Source: Deltaproteobacteria bacterium
Lineage (GTDB): Bacteria; Desulfobacterota; Desulfobulbia; Desulfobulbales; SURF-16
Assembly: GCA_016219175.1 (NCBI GenBank)
Contig: JACRCD010000088.1
Span: 1 to 36,235 of the forward strand
Length of the DNA: 36,235 nt
Reading direction: 5' to 3'
The notes below the pieces were generated by a model. That model was given only the letters and a program-made list of their open reading frames with translations, searched no databases and was not told the origin of the DNA. Positions within the stretch are counted from its first letter, which is position 1; each line of letters opens with the position of its first letter. Positions 33,571-36,235 of this stretch are shown here, piece by piece. The translations under genes and the position numbers were made by a program.

Positions 33571-35100
33571 TTAGTCGTCCTCAGGGTTTTTACCGCCGTT
33601 CAGTTTGCCAATTCCATCGAATTCGATGGAATTGTTTTCAACTCCCTTCTCATTTTGTTGTGCCCCGGAGTAATATTTTTGCTTCGGACTAGTCATTTTG
33701 CCGGGTGCTGCCGGATGCAGCAAACCTTGTTCCAGCAACGGGGTCAGGATTTCTTTTCTGAAGTATTCCCGGTGGCTGACGCCAATCAACGCCTGAATTT
33801 CTTCTCTCTTCCGGGGCGTCCGACAGAATTCCAGGATTTTTAGGGTCCGCTCGTCTTGCATGACAGCTTGCGCGGTGTCTTGCGCGGTGTCTTGCGTGGT
33901 ATCTTGCTCGGTATCTTGCGCGGTGTCTTGCAGGGCCAGCGGAATAATGATCTTGAAGATATCCTCTTCCAATAGCTGCGGATCGGCCCCGGAATAAATC
34001 CTGCCGTATTTGAAAAGTTTTCTGACCCCGGAGCCGAGTTCATCGGCCCGGCCGATTTCTTTAAACACCTTGGCAATGGCGGGGTTTTTGGGAAAGGGTG
34101 AAAAGTTTGCCGGGCTGATAGGGCCATGCCCATGCGGCTTGTTGCTGTTTTCCGTATAAACGCGGTGCGGCTCAATGATGAATTTGGCCGGAAAAGGGCT
34201 CAGGTATTCTCGATGGATCAGAATGTTGCCGGCCACTTCCCGGAAGATATGATCTCTGATGCTGATCCGCTGATCCTTTTCAAGATAAAACTTGTCCGGC
34301 AGATGCTTTTCGACAAAGGCCATGAGCCGATCATAGCTATCAATCAGATTTGTCCGGATGTCGTCCCGATCATCATACCGGTCAAGGTTTTCCCTTCTCA
34401 AAATCGCATCGGTGCGGAAATGCGGCAGCACCGAAAGGATCACCTCGTCTCTGCCGAACAGCAGGACCGCCGCCAGGGTGAACCCTAACTTGCCGGTTTG
34501 ATAATCTTTCCGGTGCAGTTGCGCGCTTTGCACAAGCTCGAAATCATCCATCTCCTGCCAGGGATGGCCAGGCCGTTGGATGCCGGCCATTTTTCTGACC
34601 CTGGCAATGACATCCTCCCGCAGGTCCTCGATAGTCACATACGGGTAGATTCTGTTTTCCGAATAACTGGTCTGCTTGCGGAGGAAAAGTTCCGACACCA
34701 GGGTGTTGTTGCCGGTGATATCAAAATCGCCGTCCTCGTTGCGGTCGAATATTTTGCCATTGCAGCGATGCACCTGGGAACTTTCGGGGATATAAATAGA
34801 GAGAATGGCTTTACCATCAATGATGACTTCTTCCATGGAAAGGTAACACGACGGACTGATCTTCTGAGGATTATTGATCGCGGTTGTAAAATCACTTTTG
34901 ATTTGCCGGATAAGTGATTCGTCGATGCCAGTGACGGTTCCGTCGTCGTCAACGCCAAGCAGCAGCTCACCGCCGGAACGGTTCAGGAAGGCGCATACCG
35001 TCTCGTAAATATCTTTGTTTAAGGCCGCCTGGCATTTTTTGAACTCAATGCGCAGCCCCTCGCCCTGCTTGAGCAGGGCTTGTATCTTCGACTCATTCAT
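33571..35100 (-). CDS. AlbA_2/Schlafen-type ATP-binding protein with C-terminal winged helix
   Basis: The product has 509 residues. The N-terminal AlbA_2 domain (about 13-130) has EGLRIEFKKC and FLNRSGGELLLGVDDDGTVTG. A middle ATP-binding region (about 260-390) has FREVAGNILIHREY and IGRADELGSGVRKLFKYG, as in the AlbA_2/HATPase_c_4 regulators. A linker of QDTA-like repeats follows, then a winged helix (VSHREYFRKEILTPLLEQGL). The last 20 residues include a stretch encoded by a perfect palindrome and look added. The start overlaps by four bases the end of a frame that is the remnant of an upstream partner gene. Relatives often sit with DNA methyltransferase or restriction genes. The function is not established. 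Confidence 0.85.
   Translation of the reverse strand: MNESKIQALLKQGEGLRIEFKKCQAALNKDIYETVCAFLNRSGGELLLGVDDDGTVTGIDESLIRQIKSDFTTAINNPQKISPSCYLSMEEVIIDGKAILSIYIPESSQVHRCNGKIFDRNEDGDFDITGNNTLVSELFLRKQTSYSENRIYPYVTIEDLREDVIARVRKMAGIQRPGHPWQEMDDFELVQSAQLHRKDYQTGKLGFTLAAVLLFGRDEVILSVLPHFRTDAILRRENLDRYDDRDDIRTNLIDSYDRLMAFVEKHLPDKFYLEKDQRISIRDHIFREVAGNILIHREYLSPFPAKFIIEPHRVYTENSNKPHGHGPISPANFSPFPKNPAIAKVFKEIGRADELGSGVRKLFKYGRIYSGADPQLLEEDIFKIIIPLALQDTAQDTEQDTTQDTAQDTAQAVMQDERTLKILEFCRTPRKREEIQALIGVSHREYFRKEILTPLLEQGLLHPAAPGKMTSPKQKYYSGAQQNEKGVENNSIEFDGIGKLNGGKNPEDD
33609..33634. repeat. 26-bp perfect palindrome in the 3' end of the AlbA_2 gene
   Basis: CAATTCCATCGAA is followed directly by its own reverse complement, with no spacer. 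In the gene it encodes NSIEFDGIG. It can form a cruciform or an RNA hairpin without a loop and is not part of the conserved domain. Confidence 0.9.
33867..33926 (-). repeat. Five 12-bp tandem units encoding QDT(A/E/T)
   Basis: CTTGCGCGGTGT and close variants occur five times in a row, followed by a partial unit. On the coding strand this gives a repeated four-residue linker between the ATP-binding region and the winged helix. A change in unit number would keep the frame. Confidence 0.9.
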
Positions 35101-35279
35101 ACCGTCACCCCGACAATTTTCATGGTGTCGTTGCCGAAGATATCGACTACCTTTCCCGCCACCTTGTAACGGCCCTTGGGGCTGTCGTTATCATCCCCGA
35201 AGATAGCCTTCCTCTCGTTGCCCCGGTTGGTGATGTGATAAGCAGAACCCGGATATTGGATGCGCAGTGGTCTTGCCAT
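35097..35279 (-). pseudogene. Hybrid frame: transposase N-terminus joined to the C-terminus of a lost gene
   Basis: The 60-residue frame begins with 32 residues of the RAYT transposase (MARPLRIQYPGSAYHITNRG and on to DDND). It then switches to KGRYKVAGKVVDIFGNDTMK and ends VGVTV. The second part is the tail of another protein whose stop overlaps the AlbA_2 start in ATGA, so that protein was the original operon partner. Tails of this type occur, as far as I recall, in DNA methyltransferase or helicase-like genes next to AlbA_2 proteins. That identification is tentative. The body of the gene is gone. Confidence 0.6.
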
Positions 35280-35332
35280 GTTTTCTTTTTACGTCGTCGT
35301 AAGGGAAAATGTCAAGGATAAAGATTTGACCC
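35183..35332 (-). mobile_element. 5' fragment of a second RAYT element
   Basis: About 150 bases match 33411-33558 with only a few changes. They include the first 32 transposase codons, the leader with TTTACGTCGTCGTAAGGG, and the outer end GATTTGACCCC. The rest of this copy is missing; its left edge is the joint at 35183. Confidence 0.8.
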
Positions 35333-35362
35333 CAGACTCGCAAGATTTGACCCCAGACTCGC
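35321..35362 (+). repeat. 21-bp direct tandem repeat at the element edge
   Basis: A 21-base unit with AAGATTTGACCCCAGACT occurs twice without a gap. The first copy is the outer end of the RAYT fragment, so the end was duplicated. Confidence 0.9.
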
Positions 35363-35406
35363 CACGAATTGCCCCGAATTGTGGAGGGGGACGATGCGGG
35401 GACGAT

Positions 35407-35498
35407 GGGACGGAGTTAGTTTGATAGTTTGTTCGCGCCTTATGTTATTAAACTAACTCCGTCCCCTAAGACCTCCTAACTCCGTCCCCTAAGACCTC
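35407..35498. repeat. Hairpin repeat with 23-bp tandem duplication
   Basis: GGGACGGAGTTAGTTT at 35407-35422 and its exact complement at 35450-35465 form a 16-bp stem with a 27-base loop. The right arm lies in a 23-base unit, CTAACTCCGTCCCCTAAGAC plus CTC, that is repeated once (35453-35475, 35476-35498). It resembles the end of a second, unrelated REP-type element. No gene lies in 35333-35528. Confidence 0.8.
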
Positions 35499-35528
35499 CT
35501 TCCCCCTTGTTCCCCCTTGGGATTGATT

Positions 35529-36089
35529 TTATTTTACGGGCATGTCTTGAAAGAAGTCCTTGGCAATAGATTCATACATTGATTCTATTGCGCTTGCAAT
35601 TATCTGATCGTTTTCATATTTTGTCGTGCCACTTTTTTTAGAATTTGCGGTTCCATTTGAACGCTTTAAGATTTCCCCTTGAACGTTAAGCAGCCTCACT
35701 TTATAGGTGAGTTGGCTGCTCACAACTACTGTTTTAACAGTTTCGCTTACTCGAAAAGGGTAAAGCTGTTGCTCTGATTGGCTCAAACTTGCCAGAGTCC
35801 GAGCTGGCGTTGCATCATAAATTCTAAAAATTAACTGTGCTTCGTCTTTTGTGTTAACAATATTAAATTCCTTGAAGGCACTATTAAAGCCGTTTCGCAA
35901 TGATGCTCGCCAGTTGGAAATCTCCAAAGGTTTAAGCTCCGAATGATATTCCCAAAATGTGTCTTGAACGCTCTCCTCGATCTCAAAAAATATCCGCTCT
36001 TTTATAGGGTTAATATCAACATTTGGAATTGGATTTATCTCCGCCATGTATATGTAGCGCATTCCGCCACAAGCTGGAAAAAACAACAA
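35529..36089 (-). CDS. Putative lipoprotein of unknown function, unclear start
   Basis: The frame from TTG 36089 gives 186 residues and starts MLFFPACGG, whose FPAC looks like a lipobox, but that leaves too short a signal peptide. The frame stays open nine codons further to an ATT at 36116 (IGVKLGLVCLLFFPAC), which would give a normal signal. No ATG, GTG or ribosome site is found there. The mature part is mixed alpha/beta with a polar C-terminus (SNGTANSKKSGTTKYENDQI), and I recognise no family. The gene is richer in A and T than its neighbours and lies beside repeats, which suggests transfer. Nothing is seen in 36117-36235. Confidence 0.6.
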   Translation of the reverse strand: MLFFPACGGMRYIYMAEINPIPNVDINPIKERIFFEIEESVQDTFWEYHSELKPLEISNWRASLRNGFNSAFKEFNIVNTKDEAQLIFRIYDATPARTLASLSQSEQQLYPFRVSETVKTVVVSSQLTYKVRLLNVQGEILKRSNGTANSKKSGTTKYENDQIIASAIESMYESIAKDFFQDMPVK

Positions 36090-36235
36090 GCATACTAACC
36101 CAAGTTTAACACCAATGAGAGGATTTTAACGATTTCTGCTCCATTTGCCCTCAAAAAATCTAATAATATCAATTGGTCTATTGTTAGAGGGGCTATGTAG
36201 TGCCATAAAATAAATGAGACATATTGACTTTTTCA

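Noticed and set aside
31849-35100. A multigene defence island around vapBC and the AlbA_2 protein
   Set aside because: Only an ordinary TA pair and an orphan AlbA_2 gene are present; no effector or modification gene is intact, so a system cannot be claimed.

Overview
The window looks like chromosomal DNA of a Gram-negative, anaerobic, respiratory bacterium, most likely a member of the Desulfobacterota (Desulfobulbales-like). This is inferred from several things seen together: lipopolysaccharide genes (kdsA, kdsC, lptC), a nonaheme lipoprotein cytochrome c, an exported molybdenum hydroxylase with its own maturation genes, several large membrane sensors, and short dispersed inverted repeats typical of that group. 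No marker gene such as rRNA is present, so the assignment is tentative.

Layout. 1-2060: the 3' end of an unknown gene, a DUF4143-type AAA ATPase and a decayed toxin-antitoxin remnant. 1980-6920 (minus strand): a hybrid histidine kinase whose 3' end overlaps the start of a YcbB/LdtD-like L,D-transpeptidase, followed by a MepK/YcbK-like peptidase. Together these form a maker-plus-cleaver pair for 3-3 peptidoglycan cross-links under a sensor gene. 7172-11188 (plus strand): a tight operon for an isoquinoline-1-oxidoreductase-like molybdenum hydroxylase (small 2Fe-2S subunit, Tat-exported large subunit, XdhC, MocA). 11211-16084: two membrane sensors that lack kinase or cyclase domains but share a C-terminal four-cysteine module. 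Between them lie a 73-aa membrane protein and a fusion of a CarS/DUF46-like membrane domain with a metallophosphoesterase. 16130-18447 (minus strand): RlpA and the nonaheme cytochrome, whose start codon abuts a 162-bp inverted-repeat element.

18809-22894 (plus strand): pyrG, a frameshifted PilT N-domain remnant, kdsA, kdsC and lptC. lptA and lptB do not follow. 23127-24708 (minus strand): an amidohydrolase and AMP nucleosidase. 24843-29409 (plus strand): pyrF, an outer-membrane porin-like protein, a PstS-like periplasmic protein and a membrane PAS-GGDEF cyclase. 29469-31697: a divergent pair, a phosphoribosyltransferase-like protein and an OLD/RecF-like ATPase.

31677-35500 is a mobile and repeat island. 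It holds one intact REP-associated tyrosine transposase element with a truncated relative on each side, a VapBC pair, an AlbA_2/Schlafen-type ATP-binding protein with a 12-bp tandem repeat and a 26-bp perfect palindrome, the cut-off end of that protein's former operon partner, and tandem and inverted repeats. The window ends with an AT-richer lipoprotein gene. I saw no tRNA, rRNA or CRISPR array. The best candidates for undescribed biology are the shared four-cysteine sensor module, the CarS-phosphoesterase fusion, and the kinase/LdtD/MepK gene cluster.
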